Notes under the pieces: model-generated
The model's input: only the letters and a program-made list of their open reading frames with translations
What the model was told of the DNA's origin: nothing
Databases searched by the model: none
Position numbers and translations under genes: made by a program
Source of the DNA: Ptychodera flava
Lineage: Eukaryota > Hemichordata > Enteropneusta > Ptychoderidae
Length of the DNA: 64,000 nt
Assembly (NCBI RefSeq): GCF_041260155.1
Contig: NC_091941.1
Span: 17,924,747-17,988,746 of the forward strand
Direction of reading: 5' to 3'
In this document: piece by piece, positions 11,601 to 29,426 of the stretch
Position numbering within the stretch: position 1 is the first letter of the stretch
How the letters are laid out: each line of letters opens with the position of its first letter

Positions 11601-14600
11601 TAATATATATAATCATCAACCACTGACTACACACACAAAGGGAGTTATGATTTGTGTCACAATATACTTGAACATGTTATGTTGTGTAATAAAGATAGAG
11701 TAATTGAATAACATTCAATGGCCGTTGACCAAAATTACACACTTTATTGAGACAAGGAAGAAATTTCAATGTTACAAGCATTCATGACCCATGATGTACT
11801 GTGTTATTCAATAAATCTTTTGAAAATGCGTATCAAAATATGAGTTTTCATTGTCAAAAAAACTAAAAAGGGATTTTTCATTTTCTTTTGTCTTTAATGA
11901 AATCATTCATCATTTCTATCCCCTTAAAATCATCTATTGAGTACCAGAAGTGCTTGTTGAAAGTTGATGGGTTCAGAATAACATAATTTGTGCTTACTAA
12001 TATTTTTTGAACCCAATTCGTAAATTTACTAACAATTTCGAAAGGCCAGGGAGAGCACAGTTTGTGCTGATGCATTTTGCAATGAAAGAATGAAAGGTGG
12101 TTTTTATCTGATTTCACAAGAGTACTTCTAGCAACCAAGAAATTTTCTGAATTATCATGCTGTATAAAATTGTAATCCTTATCATGATGCCGAAAAATCC
12201 ATGAAGTGAACAATGTTTCCATTATATAACTACCCTCCTTGCAATATTCCTCGTAACCCTTTTGTTTGAGAAAATGAAAGTCTTGCTCTGGAGTAAATCC
12301 TTGCAATTTCTCTATCTTGGCGGGCATTACATCATGTGATCATCGACAGACTTTCAATACACCTGTGATGCACCTATTTCAACAAAATGAAAGATATGCA
12401 TTGTATGTAATATTTTGTATGGCAGTAAAATTGCAACCATATTGTTGTAAAATTGACAGCACTGCTGGACCAAAGCTAAATTGTAAAGACCTTCCTTTCA
12501 GAAAATTACATTCTGAATAAACCTTATTGTCCTGCATGCTTAAAAATGACAGAAATTTAATTTGATTAAAATGGATTTGCTTTCTGATAATGGAACAGCA
12601 TACTACAAATGTTTTGTACAATATTCCATATCTGTAGACTGTATGTTCAACTCAACCCAGAATTTTACAGAATTGTGTCCTACGTACTTGAAAATTACAG
12701 AACTTTAATTTGATTTAAAATTGATTTGCTTTCTACCAATAGCACAGGGCATACAAGTCATGTTCTGTTCAATATTCTGTGTATGTGTGTTCAATCAACC
12801 AAGCAGTTTACAGAATCGCTTAAAAATTGTAATCGTTTCACAGTGTTGACGTGACTTTTTAATAGTAAATCTTAGGCTGCTAGTATTGATCTGCACTGCT
12901 GTGTTGACATGGTCTCAATAATGTTCAATAATCCATGTGATTATGTTCAATTCAACCCATAATTTTAAAGTGGTGCTTGAAAATTTCAGTCATTTCTCAG
13001 TGTTTAGACATGGTCCCAATAAATTTGTATTTTGTCATGTACAAAGCATTTATTTAAACATGTAATGTTTGTTGTCGTTATAGTCCTTTGAAGTAATAAT
13101 TCGTAAGCTGGCTAGCACAACCATATTGTTTTCTGATCAAAGTTGGACTGCTGTGCTTTAATGTTTGAGTGAGAGGATGAAAAAATATACCAAGTTATGT
13201 ACAGTGATTTTTTCGTTGCATGGTGTTTCGAGTATGAACATGTCATTCTTCTATGTAATTAGGGTTGTTATTAGAAACAAGTAATATATTGTATCGTTCA
13301 AAAAATGCAATTTTGTCAAACTACAAAGCTTCAAATTAGGTTTTGAACTGTTTCAGTCAACGATGTCTATTATTTTAAACATTTCAGCGTAATCAATGGA
13401 GAGTTCAGGAGGTACATGGGACCTAGAGGAAAGGATGATTTTATAACATTTATTGAAGAAAGAAGATATGTGGATATTGAGCCCATGTCGTCATGGAAAT
13501 CACCTAACTCAATATCGTAAGTCTTACCGATGGCTATAATACAGAAACATTCAATGGCATGAATTTAAGCATCAATGTGTATGATAGGTTATGTAGAGAA
13601 TATCTATTTTAAGTACTTGATGGGTAGGAATGCACACTGCTGTGTTATTTTTCCTCTATCCATATGGAGAAGACAACATGTGAAAATTGTATATTCATGT
13701 TTCATAAATTATTCACTAATAGGGGTTTGTCTGTAAAATCTTAAAACTTTCATAATCAATTTTTGTTTTCTTCGAAATAAGTGTGAAAATTATTATGTCA
13801 TCAATATTTTAAGATTACTAAACATTGATACGGGTTACATTTTATTACCTCCCATCTTGTTGTTTGTCCCAAAGTGTTAAGTTTTATTCCTAATTTCTTC
13901 AGGACACAAAGCAAATATTAGGATCAGACATTGTAGAAGTGCATAAGCTATTTCAAAATGGCTCTCTGCCACACTGGAAACTAATTTATTGTAGAGCTAA
14001 AAGACAAAACCAGGAAGAAAACTAAACATAAATTTGGTAATGCATGGAAAGTAAATTGTGATGTACCTTAACATTAAGCATGATAAACTGGTGAAATTTT
14101 GTGTAAATGTTTACAGATGTTTTGACAAAAAGTCTAGTGAGGAAATCAACCACGAATAGTTTCTATGACACTCTCATTTTGTATGTTTTTTTTTTCCAGA
14201 ATGAGCTTACTCAGTTGGCTTTTTAAAATATCCATGGTTGTAAGGGTAAGTGAATGTACTGTTGAGTTCATTTTTCAAGTGCGCTCACTGTTATTGACAA
14301 AAAAAATTATTCTAGCACCTTGAAATGTGCTTTGTTTGGACAGTGCGCGTACTGATCTTTCATTGGGTGTTGTGTTGAAGAATTCTCATGTATGAGAATG
14401 CTGTCATTAGTATAAAGAACATAGCATGGATTCCAAGTTGCAACATTGTATCAAAATATTTTCATTGTCATTGGAGTGAAGTAGCAACAATGGTTGACCT
14501 TGAAGTCATATGATAGGATGATATTTTGTTTGGATTTTGTGCAGGTATTGAAAACAGTGTGGTGCTGTTGGTGCTTTGCATTGAAGTTCAAAGGAAGGAC

Positions 14601-17600
14601 TTTGAATCATACTTTGGTTACATAACACTTTGTGTGCTGTCCTAAAATAACCTTGGAAAACACATCTGCATAGAATTGTACCAGCTGTGTTTCTGGCAGG
14701 GTCACTGAATTTTACCAGCCCAATAGTCTAGTAGATTTTTGAATATTGATGAAACATCGCGTGACACTAGCTCTCACCAAGGATCCACCCAGTATTAACC
14801 CTTTTCCTACCAAGTCCATATTTCACCATCAGGTCAAGATGGTAAATTAATGAAACACAACATATTCCATATGGTGTATTTTAACATAATATTGAACATT
14901 TGAAGGGTGTTGAAAACATAAATACTGTAAACTTAATTTTTTTAGACTTTATGATGCTATAACATACCAAGCCAAGCGGGTGAAAATATGTCATGTTTTA
15001 GCTCAATACGGCTTTTTACTGACTTGGCTGATGGGGAAGTAATAGTCTTAATACTGTCTGGCAGGAAAAGGGTTAAACCCTTTCACTGCCATGGTTTGGC
15101 CTGACCCCATTGTTAACTGCTACAGGGAGGTGGAGGGATGAATTCTGGGCTGTGTTTTTCTCTCTACAGGTCCATCACCCATTTAGAATAGGATGGTTCA
15201 ATCATAGTGTAGATTTGAAAAGATTTAAAATCCTTTCATGTTTAGATTTTGTTACATATGTGTGGATTTGTTCCATTCCAGAATATACATACATCTCTGA
15301 CAGAAGACTACAACGTTCCTGTGTATGGTTCCTATGCATTATTTGCCGTAGCAACAATTCTCATGGGACTTCTCCTAGGAGTGGTAGGTGCTATTGTAAG
15401 TTTAGAGGTTTTGTTTACCTCCAGGTAGTGAGCCATGGCGACCCATTCCACTTCATCCTACATCATTACAGTAGTGTTTATCGTACAGGGAGGCCACTGG
15501 GGGCCAGCCATCATGTCTGTAGAGCAGTGTATCACCGTAGACTGCTGTAAGGTAATACAGTATCATAAGACTGTAAAATGGTTCCATGAGATGAACTGTG
15601 GGAAGGGTTCTCGGCCGACTTCATCAGTTCTTCTGCACTTACTGTCATCTGCTGGGTTTTTAGCTACTATAGACTATAGTCTATAGAAGCTATTGGGATG
15701 GGTATCCGTCCGGCGTCAGTCTGTATGTATGTATGTATGTATGTATGTATGTATGTATGTATGTATGTCCGTTTGTGAGGCGTCCGTCCACTCAAATATC
15801 TTGAGAACCGCAGTACTTACTGATTTGATATTTGTTGTGTAGATGAAAAATATGATTTTGAGAAACTGATTTTTTTAATTTTTTGATACTGTTGAAAATA
15901 GGCAAATTAATACCAAAAAGGATGTTTTTGGTAAAAAATCTTCTCCTTCATACACTGGTCAGACAGCTTTGTTATTTGGTATACAGGTCCCCAGGGGTAA
16001 CCCAACTTAGATTTGTTCAAATTGTGATGAAATATGCAAATGTGTATTTTTAAGGAATTTTTTTGTCATTTTTGGTCAAAATTTGACTTACATTGTATGG
16101 AATTCTTGTACTGTATAAACCCTATCAATTCACCCAGAAAAAAATAATTAATATGATTTTAAATAATTGAATTAATTAGGAAATCATCAAAGCTAAAATA
16201 ATTTTAGTGTGGAATTATCAGAAAGTTCAACTTTTTTTGACAGTTCATAGTGAAATGCTTACCATCTTGGAGGATTAAAACATGTAAAGGCAACTTTCCT
16301 GAATCCCAACTTTGATATATTCTGAACCACCATTTATGTTATCTAAAAAAATGCTCATAATAGTTTGTCATGATAGGGTGGTCAAATAAATAGAGATAGA
16401 GAAAGTTCTAATTTCCATTTATGGTTGACTTGGTAAGGATAAAATAAGATTATTTTTGAGGAAAAAAATAGAGTGGTCAATTAAAAGAGTGGTCAAAGTG
16501 ATAGGGTCTTTATGGTAAAGCTTGGCTGTAAGATTCCTCATGTGCTATTTATAGCAATTATGCAATCTGTGTAAACAGTGCAATGAAAGTGTAACATGAT
16601 TCCTTATAATGCTTTTGATGACCTTGAACTTCTTAAGTTTCAAACATTTGTCTCTTCAGTGTGCTTTCTCTGAGTACGTACAGTCTCAACTTATCAACAG
16701 AACTTACCTACAATGTTAATTTGAAAGTTAAAATGTGCTTGGTTAATAGGATGCAAACACTGATAAAAAGATAACCAGCTTAAGATTCTTTATAACCTGA
16801 CAGATATGCTGTTTTTTTATGACGAAAATCTTGATTTAAGCAAGTCTTGTGTACTTTAATTAGAATGTAATTAACTCTCGTTTATTTGCTATTATAGACT
16901 AATATAGTCTGATGAAATATGCAAATCTATATTTTTACGGAATTTTTTTCCATTTTTGGTCAGGCCATCCTGAAATGAGCTATCAAAGATATCCACCTCC
17001 TTCATCAATACATGTGTCACAAAAGGTTATTCTCTTCATAACACAGCAGAGCTCTGTCAACTGTTGAGTCGCTTGTTTTTTCAAAACCGCTGGTCAGACA
17101 GCTTTAATATTTGGTTTACATGTCCCTTGGATGACCTTAGTGAGATAATTTCATACAGTCAGGAAATACTTAATTTTGTATCCATGTCTATAGTAGCTTC
17201 AGGACTTTGGCCCTATGTTTTCAGAATAGTTTTACCACAGAAACAAAACTTTTTACAATGCAAAGTCACACCCAGAAACACCACCGTCAATTTTCAGATT
17301 CAAATGGAACCATTGCACAGTTTCTGACTCGGATCACTTTGATTCAAGATGAAACGTTCATTTACAGAATTAACACAATACTTCACCTCTAACCATCAAA
17401 GCACAGCCATTATAACATAAACTCTTTTTTTCTCTGCAAAACTACTTCATGTCAGCTTCCATTGAAGCTGTACAATGAAGTTGTGTCTCTGGTTAAATTA
17501 CAAAGGACACTCTTTCTATGGTAGATAAAAATACTTTTTGGTCATAAATCTGACCTAGAGACTTGAACATCATCTATATGATTACATACTCCATAGTGTA

Positions 17601-18326
17601 GGATTTTATCCAATGACAACCATTTTCATGTAAAGTTAGTGCCTGTTTTGCAGACAATACTTTAACTTTCCTATCTGGGAATGCTATATCCATGCTGTCG
17701 GAGAACACATGGGCTTTTCAACACAAGATCTGTCAATCTTGTATGGAATAGAGGGTTTTGGTCAGGCTAGTGATAACAGATAGAAATGGAGCAGAGTCTG
17801 CTTGAAATAGGAATGGTCACACAGGAGATACAGCTGCTGTGTTTGAATGGCAACTCTCTGGTAACAGTCTGTGTGCTTCGAGGGGCAGGACAAAAACTCT
17901 GTCAGCATACGTGACAAAAATACTGGCAGAAAAAAATGAGGCATGCACATCATCAGGTTTACCTTTCTCATTTCATTTTCCACTTCCCTTTTTCAGGCGC
18001 TTGTTTTCTTAACCGATTGCCTATGCCCGACAAGACCACATAGTAACAGGCAACGTCCCACCGAACAAATCAAAACTGACAAAGCGCCCTCAGAAGGCGA
18101 GAAACAGAAAGAAAATTCAGGTAACGAAGAAGGGAGTGAAAACACAGGAGACATCGACAGCAGCGACACCATGCTCAGACAGCGTAAGCCAGCCACTGCC
18201 AGTGAGACTGAAAACAAAAAGAAAGATGATGATGATGATGACGAGGATGATGGAGAAAAAGAAGAGAAGAAAGAAGATGCAGAGGAAAGCAAAAGCTCAG
18301 ATGCAGACGACAAAAAAGAAAACTGA
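5612..18326 (+). CDS. TMX1: Thioredoxin-related transmembrane protein 1 (TMX1), complete, 6 exons, 307 aa
   Basis: Exons: 5612-5766, 9666-9827, 13388-13516, 14200-14245, 15282-15383, 17997-18326. All introns are GT-AG and phases join without error. Residues 1-26 are a signal peptide (CILLVVPLLQIDA). The thioredoxin fold follows, with FYAPWCPACKGVEPAW; the CPAC active site is at 57-60, diagnostic for TMX1 rather than PDI (CGHC). The cis-proline is in TSLPTIYH (P102). A membrane helix covers about 179-204 (ALFAVATILMGLLLGVALVF), followed by DCLC (C206, C208), equivalent to the palmitoylated Cys pair of mammalian TMX1. The cytosolic tail (209-307) is long and very acidic, with a run of Asp/Glu and Lys, somewhat longer than the human one (human protein 280 aa). 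Role: ER-membrane oxidoreductase acting on membrane-bound client disulfides, enriched at ER-mitochondria contacts in mammals. The start is the first ATG after the CpG patch and gives a good signal peptide. Confidence 0.97.
6560..8357. mobile_element. hAT-like non-autonomous element in TMX1 intron 1, about 1.8 kb
   Basis: The left end CAGTGTTGGCGCTAGG matches the inverted right end CAGGGTTCGCGCTAAC (CAG-GTT-GCGCTA shared), and both continue into a GCCACAGTC block, so the inverted similarity runs about 50 bp. CAGKG-type ends are typical of hAT elements. The expected 8-bp target duplication is not clean: TGGTAGGA follows the right end directly but on the left lies 8 bp further out (6544-6551). 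The interior holds a CpG-rich stretch (7560-7990, 8140-8350) but no recognisable transposase. A related segment lies inverted at 10569-10760. Confidence 0.6.
10569..10760 (-). repeat. Inverted relative of the hAT-like element interior (TMX1 intron 2)
   Basis: Read on the minus strand, this stretch contains GTTTGGGTGTCTCGAAACTA, then GGGGATCTTGAAACC, TTTCGCGCATGCTCAT and CAAAGTCC. They come in the same order and spacing as at about 7608-7725 inside the 6560-8357 element. Neighbouring DNA at 10430-10510 has subterminal TACGAA motifs on both strands. I could not define its ends, so the size of the original element is unknown. Confidence 0.65.
11878..12327 (-). CDS. Unidentified 149-aa ORF, antisense in TMX1 intron 2
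   Basis: ATG at 12327 and stop at 11878 on the minus strand, uninterrupted for 149 codons in AT-rich DNA; an in-frame TGA lies 15 bp upstream of the ATG. The composition looks protein-like: five Trp, six Cys/His-rich positions around FFHCKMHQHKLCSPWPFEIV, an N-terminal MPAKIEKLQGFTPEQDFHFL and a basic C-terminus (DFIKDKRK). There is no signal peptide or membrane helix. I do not recognise a family. A minus-strand AATAAA lies at about 11740-11745, 135 bp past the stop. It could be a small single-exon gene, an old retrocopy of a spliced gene, a piece of a transposon protein, or chance. Confidence 0.4.
   Translation of the reverse strand: MPAKIEKLQGFTPEQDFHFLKQKGYEEYCKEGSYIMETLFTSWIFRHHDKDYNFIQHDNSENFLVARSTLVKSDKNHLSFFHCKMHQHKLCSPWPFEIVSKFTNWVQKILVSTNYVILNPSTFNKHFWYSIDDFKGIEMMNDFIKDKRK
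12539..12830. repeat. Tandem repeat, about 148-bp unit, two diverged copies
   Basis: The block CTTAAAAATGACAGAAATTT...TTTGCTTTCT...ATTC(C/T)..AT.TGT...TTCAA(C/T)..AACC at 12539-12687 recurs at 12688-12820 (CTTGAAAATTACAGAACTTT...). Weak traces of a third copy follow. It lies in TMX1 intron 2 and has no coding potential. Confidence 0.7.
14799..15072. mobile_element. piggyBac-like MITE, 274 bp, in TMX1 intron 4
   Basis: Terminal inverted repeats CCCTTTTCCTACCA (left) and CCCTTTTCCTGCCA (right, inverted) match at 13 of 14 positions. Both ends abut TTAA (14795-14798, 15073-15076), the target site and duplication of piggyBac elements. CCCTTTNNNTGCCA-type ends are known for piggyBac/looper relatives. 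No ORF inside. Confidence 0.75.
15078..15139. mobile_element. Partial piggyBac-like MITE of the CCCTTTCAC subfamily
   Basis: It begins CCCTTTCACTGCCATGGTTT immediately after the TTAA that closes the preceding MITE, and then diverges from the 85-bp intact copies (for example 40664-40748). No closing inverted repeat remains. Adjacent insertion at the same TTAA is likely. Confidence 0.55.
15655..17330. repeat. Dispersed-repeat-rich part of TMX1 intron 5, with (TGTA)n at 15722-15768
   Basis: A palindromic lead-in (CTATAGACTATAGTCTATAG, about 15664-15686) precedes a perfect TGTA tetranucleotide run. A repeated text follows (CAAATATCTTGAGAACC, GATGAAATATGCAAAT, ATTTTTGGTCA) that recurs within the same intron (15990-16075 and 16905-16965) and, diverged, at 62690-62990. 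I cannot assign it to a class; no ORF of interest. Confidence 0.55.
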
Positions 18327-21300
18327 TTATTTTAAGTGTCAGGGTGCATTTTATTGTAAGCAAAACAGAGAACATAGCGGCTAGCCAAAGTAAACTGTTG
18401 CCCATAGATTATGAGATGTAGTGCTATTGCAAGGAACATAACACAGTCTAGTTGTCCAGGGTCATACATACCTTATATCATCAGCTCTTCCCAAAGATTC
18501 ACAAATGATGTTTATTTCATTGAACTTAAGTTTTCTTAAATTTAAAAATGTATAACCCAACTAATCACTGCTTGCAATATGTGGTTTGTAAATTAAATTT
18601 TAAATAAATTTCAAAAAAATTGAAACATTTTGATCAGAGAGAGTGCAGAAGGAAATTTAGTTTTTAGTCTCTCATACTATAAATCTCCGTGAAAATTCAT
18701 TAATTTCCTGGGAAAGAGATAAAGAGAGAGTGAGAGAGATGTCTTATCTGCCAGTTTTGACTGTATAAATAGAAATGAGAAGTATGTGTATGTGGATGTG
18801 TAATATATTGTATGGAAAGATGTATACAAGGTGAAAATATGTGTGATCTGACTGCCAAAATGAAGACATACCAATGATTTCGAATTTTTAATATTACACG
18901 GAATGCATAGGATTTCATAGGGCTTTGCTATAGTGAAATTCATAACATAGTCATCTGCTAAAGCCTCCGGTATGTAAAAGTTTCAGTCTGTGAGTGAAAT
19001 TTTCACCTTCTGCTGACATGATGGAGTCTGGGCAGTGAACTTAATGTGATACTGATGTGAATTGCATTCTGACTGGTCAGTATCATGTTTTCCTCAGACA
19101 CACAGACTCAAATGAGATGAACATGTGTGAATTTATAGTGACTGACATCACCAACTTTGAACAAGCCTCTAGGGCAGCTTATTTGGCAGTCATATCACTG
19201 TATGTGTGCTTGCCATATGCCAGCTAGATGACACTGTTTATCAGCTTAGAATGTTCTGCGTGTAGAAACACACTTTACGTCAGTGAGAAGGTGCATCCTG
19301 AAATGAAGCGATAGTTCTTGCATGCTCATTGCAATTGAAGTTTCAAGTCTGGCTGGCTAATGTAGCTTCTTTCTGTCTTGTTTGGTGAGGACACCTCTTT
19401 CACATTAACATTGTGTTTGTTTTCTCTGAAAACCTATCAGCATGCGGACGGCAAACAAAATTCTATTGAAAGTGCCTAGTGTTCAAATGTGCCCTGTCAT
19501 ATGAGTGCTCAATGGCACATTAACACTGGCAGTGCATTACCCCCCATCTTGCAAGCTGTTTGAGTTTTGATGTGGCCAGGATGATTTGTGTTGCCAGGTA
19601 TCCTGCTGGAGAATATGGTTTTGTGTAAATGTAGGTAGAGATAGTTTTTAAAACCATTTCACCTTTTTTGTTGAATATTTTTATTTTATGTGACTGGTGA
19701 TATTGATGGTACTAGCTGTGGTTCACCGATGTGCAGGTAACTTCTTGATGAGCCTACAATTAGATGGTAACATGGTATCTGTAGACCTGCAAGATTTTAT
19801 CAAACTACAAATCTGTCTTCCTTGGAATAAATAAGTCAAAGTTTGTAACCATATAGTTGGTGAAGGGAATATTTTTAATGTAACTTCTTAAAAATCCTAC
19901 GCTTTTACTGCTTTTTAATATTTTTGTTAAAACCGTACTAACTTTCTGTGTTTTTAGTCAAATGCCTATTGATTGATTACTTTGGTGTTCATTTCAAGTA
20001 TGACTTTTATATGTGTCTATTAATGTCAACACTACTGCCTCTCACTTAATCAGTCTTACTCAAAGAATTAAAAAATTTAATTTTTCAAAAATCTGAAAAC
20101 TTTATTTGTCTATTCAGATCTGTGTTAGTGTGACACTGTGTTAGTGTGACACATGTCACAATGGGTGAAAGTCGGATTATTTTTAAGCTGATGTGTTAAC
20201 TCGGAACATAATTGTAAGTAGAAAAGTCACTGAAAGCGACTTCATTTCATTTTAGGATTCTGTGATTTTACAAGGGAAGATGAAAAGTTTTGAGCGAAAA
20301 TTAATACAAATACCATGTATGAAATTTGTGACTTGAGCTGCCAAGCTCAAGGTTGTCTTTGTATACTGTGCCATGTCCAATGCCAAGTTTTTCATCAAGC
20401 GTATGCTTCTTGCCAGGGTCACATAGTAGTGGCATTAGAGGAGTTTGTACAGTTAGTGAACTACATTTCATAATACTTTAAACCTATCCCCCCCCCCATT
20501 TCCCTATGGAATGGTCCAACTTTGTCATTCGAGACAGCAGAGTTATACCAAAATTTGATGGTGAAACCATTCACAAATTCTAGGTGTGTGGAATCAACCT
20601 TAGAGTAAATGATAGGTTAGTCTAAAGCTTATTAGGAGAACTCACAAAGAAATAAAGCCTCCACATTGAGTAAAGTCTCCATTCACATTGAATAGTGTCC
20701 ACACATTCTAACCCTACAAAATTAGTGATCAGTCACATACTTTATTTGCTAGAATCAAAAGTGGAAATTTGATGGATTTTCGAGAAGACTTTCAAACATT
20801 ACAGAAACTGTGCCAAATTAAAGCCTGATATATGTATATCCTAATGTGTGACATTTCTAAATTCTTATAATTTTCATATTTTGATTCATTATTTCCATCT
20901 TCGTACAGTGTCAGGACAGCTTTATTATTTTCTATCAGGGAAGTTTGATATTGACAATGATCCCATCATCAATCACCCTAAATGTCTTTGAATATTCAAG
21001 GTGACCATCAATGTGTTGAGAATTGCACTAGCTGTGTGACACCTGGTATAATGCTTTATACATTTTTGTCCACTCTATCTTGACTAGGCAATACTTGCAT
21101 GCACAGGAACTTAATTTCTCTTGAACAAATTACCTGAAACTGAAGCGATTGTTAAGTCTGTGCAGAATAATGTCACTATAATTTTTTTTAATTTAAACAT
21201 TTTTGAAAAATTTTATTTGATTTTGCCATAGATCTTCCATGTGCGTAGGCTGCCTATAAGTACTGTCAGAAATTTCAAATAAAGGAAGTTATAATAAATT

Positions 21301-21898
21301 TGTTCTACCCTCGTCTCTCTTTTTTCCACCTTTGAACTAAAAACATTCCTCATCTTGTCTACTGAAGTCAGATCTTCTCTCTGTGCCAGTATCACAGGTT
21401 GCACTGTCCCACGAATTACCAGTGAATGAAAGTTGAGTGGTTCAGAGAACAACAAACAGATAAGGATGCCTACTTCTTGCAGATTAAAAATGCTTTCGTA
21501 ATAATAGCTTAGCCCTACCCTATCCTTCTATTTGTCTCAAAATCATTGTGTGAGATTGCACAGAAAGATTAGAAAACAAATGAGATGCACACATTTATTG
21601 TCAACTCTGTTGCTTGGATTCACACAAATGCATAACATTTAATTTTGATCAGCAAGTTATATCCCCAAGTTCTCTGTACTTTTATTGAAAATGGTGGCTT
21701 GTTCACGGAGCAAAGTGAAAAGCTAAATTCTATAATAGACACCAGTCTATTAGGACCCTATGATTGAAACTTGCCATTAAACTTCAAAGCCTTCCTTCTT
21801 CATTGTCATAACATGACGTGCAAGTAAAGTATCGGTAGGCAGTGAATAAACCTTTGTTTCTTCGTTATGAGTTGTCAGCGCACGAAAAGTGCCAGTTA
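18327..21898. other. TMX1 3' UTR and intergenic DNA
   Basis: A candidate polyadenylation signal AATAAA lies at 18603-18608, about 280 bp after the TMX1 stop. The rest is AT-rich with no ORF resembling a protein, a short duplication of GTGTTAGTGTGACAC at about 20123-20155, and a C-run near 20485. I see no further gene. Confidence 0.6.
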
Positions 21899-22133
21899 GG
21901 GGTGGACCATTTGATATCCTGGGGGGTCTGGAAGATTTAAGAGGCATTTTTTTCTTACCTGATCCACTGTTCAAAATTTTTTTCACTCTGATTACCAGTA
22001 ACTTTTTTTTTCTCACACTCCTCATTTGGATACTTATTTTTCCCGACAACAAATGTACAGTCAACTACTATGTGAAATGTTGCTGTGCGCGACAAAGGTA
22101 AACCAAAAGGTGGAATATAAATTCAATAATTCA

Positions 22134-22219
<86 letters not shown>

Positions 22220-22498
22220 CTAATATATTACTGTTTCGCGTTTGGAACTGGGGCTTTGAAAAATATGTCCTATTATTATTAAAGTTACGTGCCCAAAGGG
22301 CACGCTGAAAAATGCAACTGAATGATGAAATTTGTGGCTTGCACGATGTATTTTTGGCAAGTATGAGCCTTTGTTTTTTTTCCAAGCCCCCCTCTGCCTG
22401 AATTTTTTTTTTAATTGACATTCGCTAGGAAATTTTTTTTCAAAATCTTCCAGACCCCACCACCCCAGGATATCACATGGTCTACCCCTTAGTTACGA
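21899..22498. mobile_element. PIF/Harbinger-like MITE, 600 bp, with internal (TA)n
   Basis: The left end GGGGTGGACCATTTGATATC and the inverted right end GGGGTAGACCATGTGATATC continue through CTGGGG...GGGTCTGGAAGATTT, about 45 bp of terminal inverted repeat. TTA flanks both ends (21896-21898, 22499-22501). A pure TA run of about 80 bp fills 22137-22216. The ends match the 48-1921 element (GGGATGGACCATTAGA), so the two are relatives. The insertion sits only about 270 bp upstream of the PTGR2 start codon. Confidence 0.75.
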
Positions 22499-22766
22499 GT
22501 TCTACTCTTGGCTGTCTTGGCATCGGCCATGCCGAACCGGTAGCAACACTGTCTTCACTAGTCAAACTCTGACGCTTGCGGCGCTATTACACCTCACCTT
22601 GCCTGCACAAACTTCCGGATTGTGGGGCATGCACACGAGCTGAGGACCGGGTATCACCTGGCAAGTATAAGAGGCCCAACGCAGTGCATGGTACACCACC
22701 AACCTTTCTTTTCATGTCACGTCTCGTGTGCTCAGCCTGATCAGACGGACCAAACACGAGAACAGC
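22499..22766 (+). promoter_or_regulatory. Likely PTGR2 promoter and 5' UTR
   Basis: A CpG-richer stretch between the MITE and the PTGR2 start. A TATA-like TATAAG lies at 22666-22671, about 100 bp before the ATG at 22767, in a spacing that would place transcription start near 22695. Inferred from composition and position. Confidence 0.5.

Positions 22767-29426
<6,660 letters not shown>

Noticed and set aside
17993-18405. Ser-rich and basic ORFs opposite or overlapping the TMX1 tail
   Set aside because: Shadows of the Asp/Glu-rich last exon of TMX1 in other frames.
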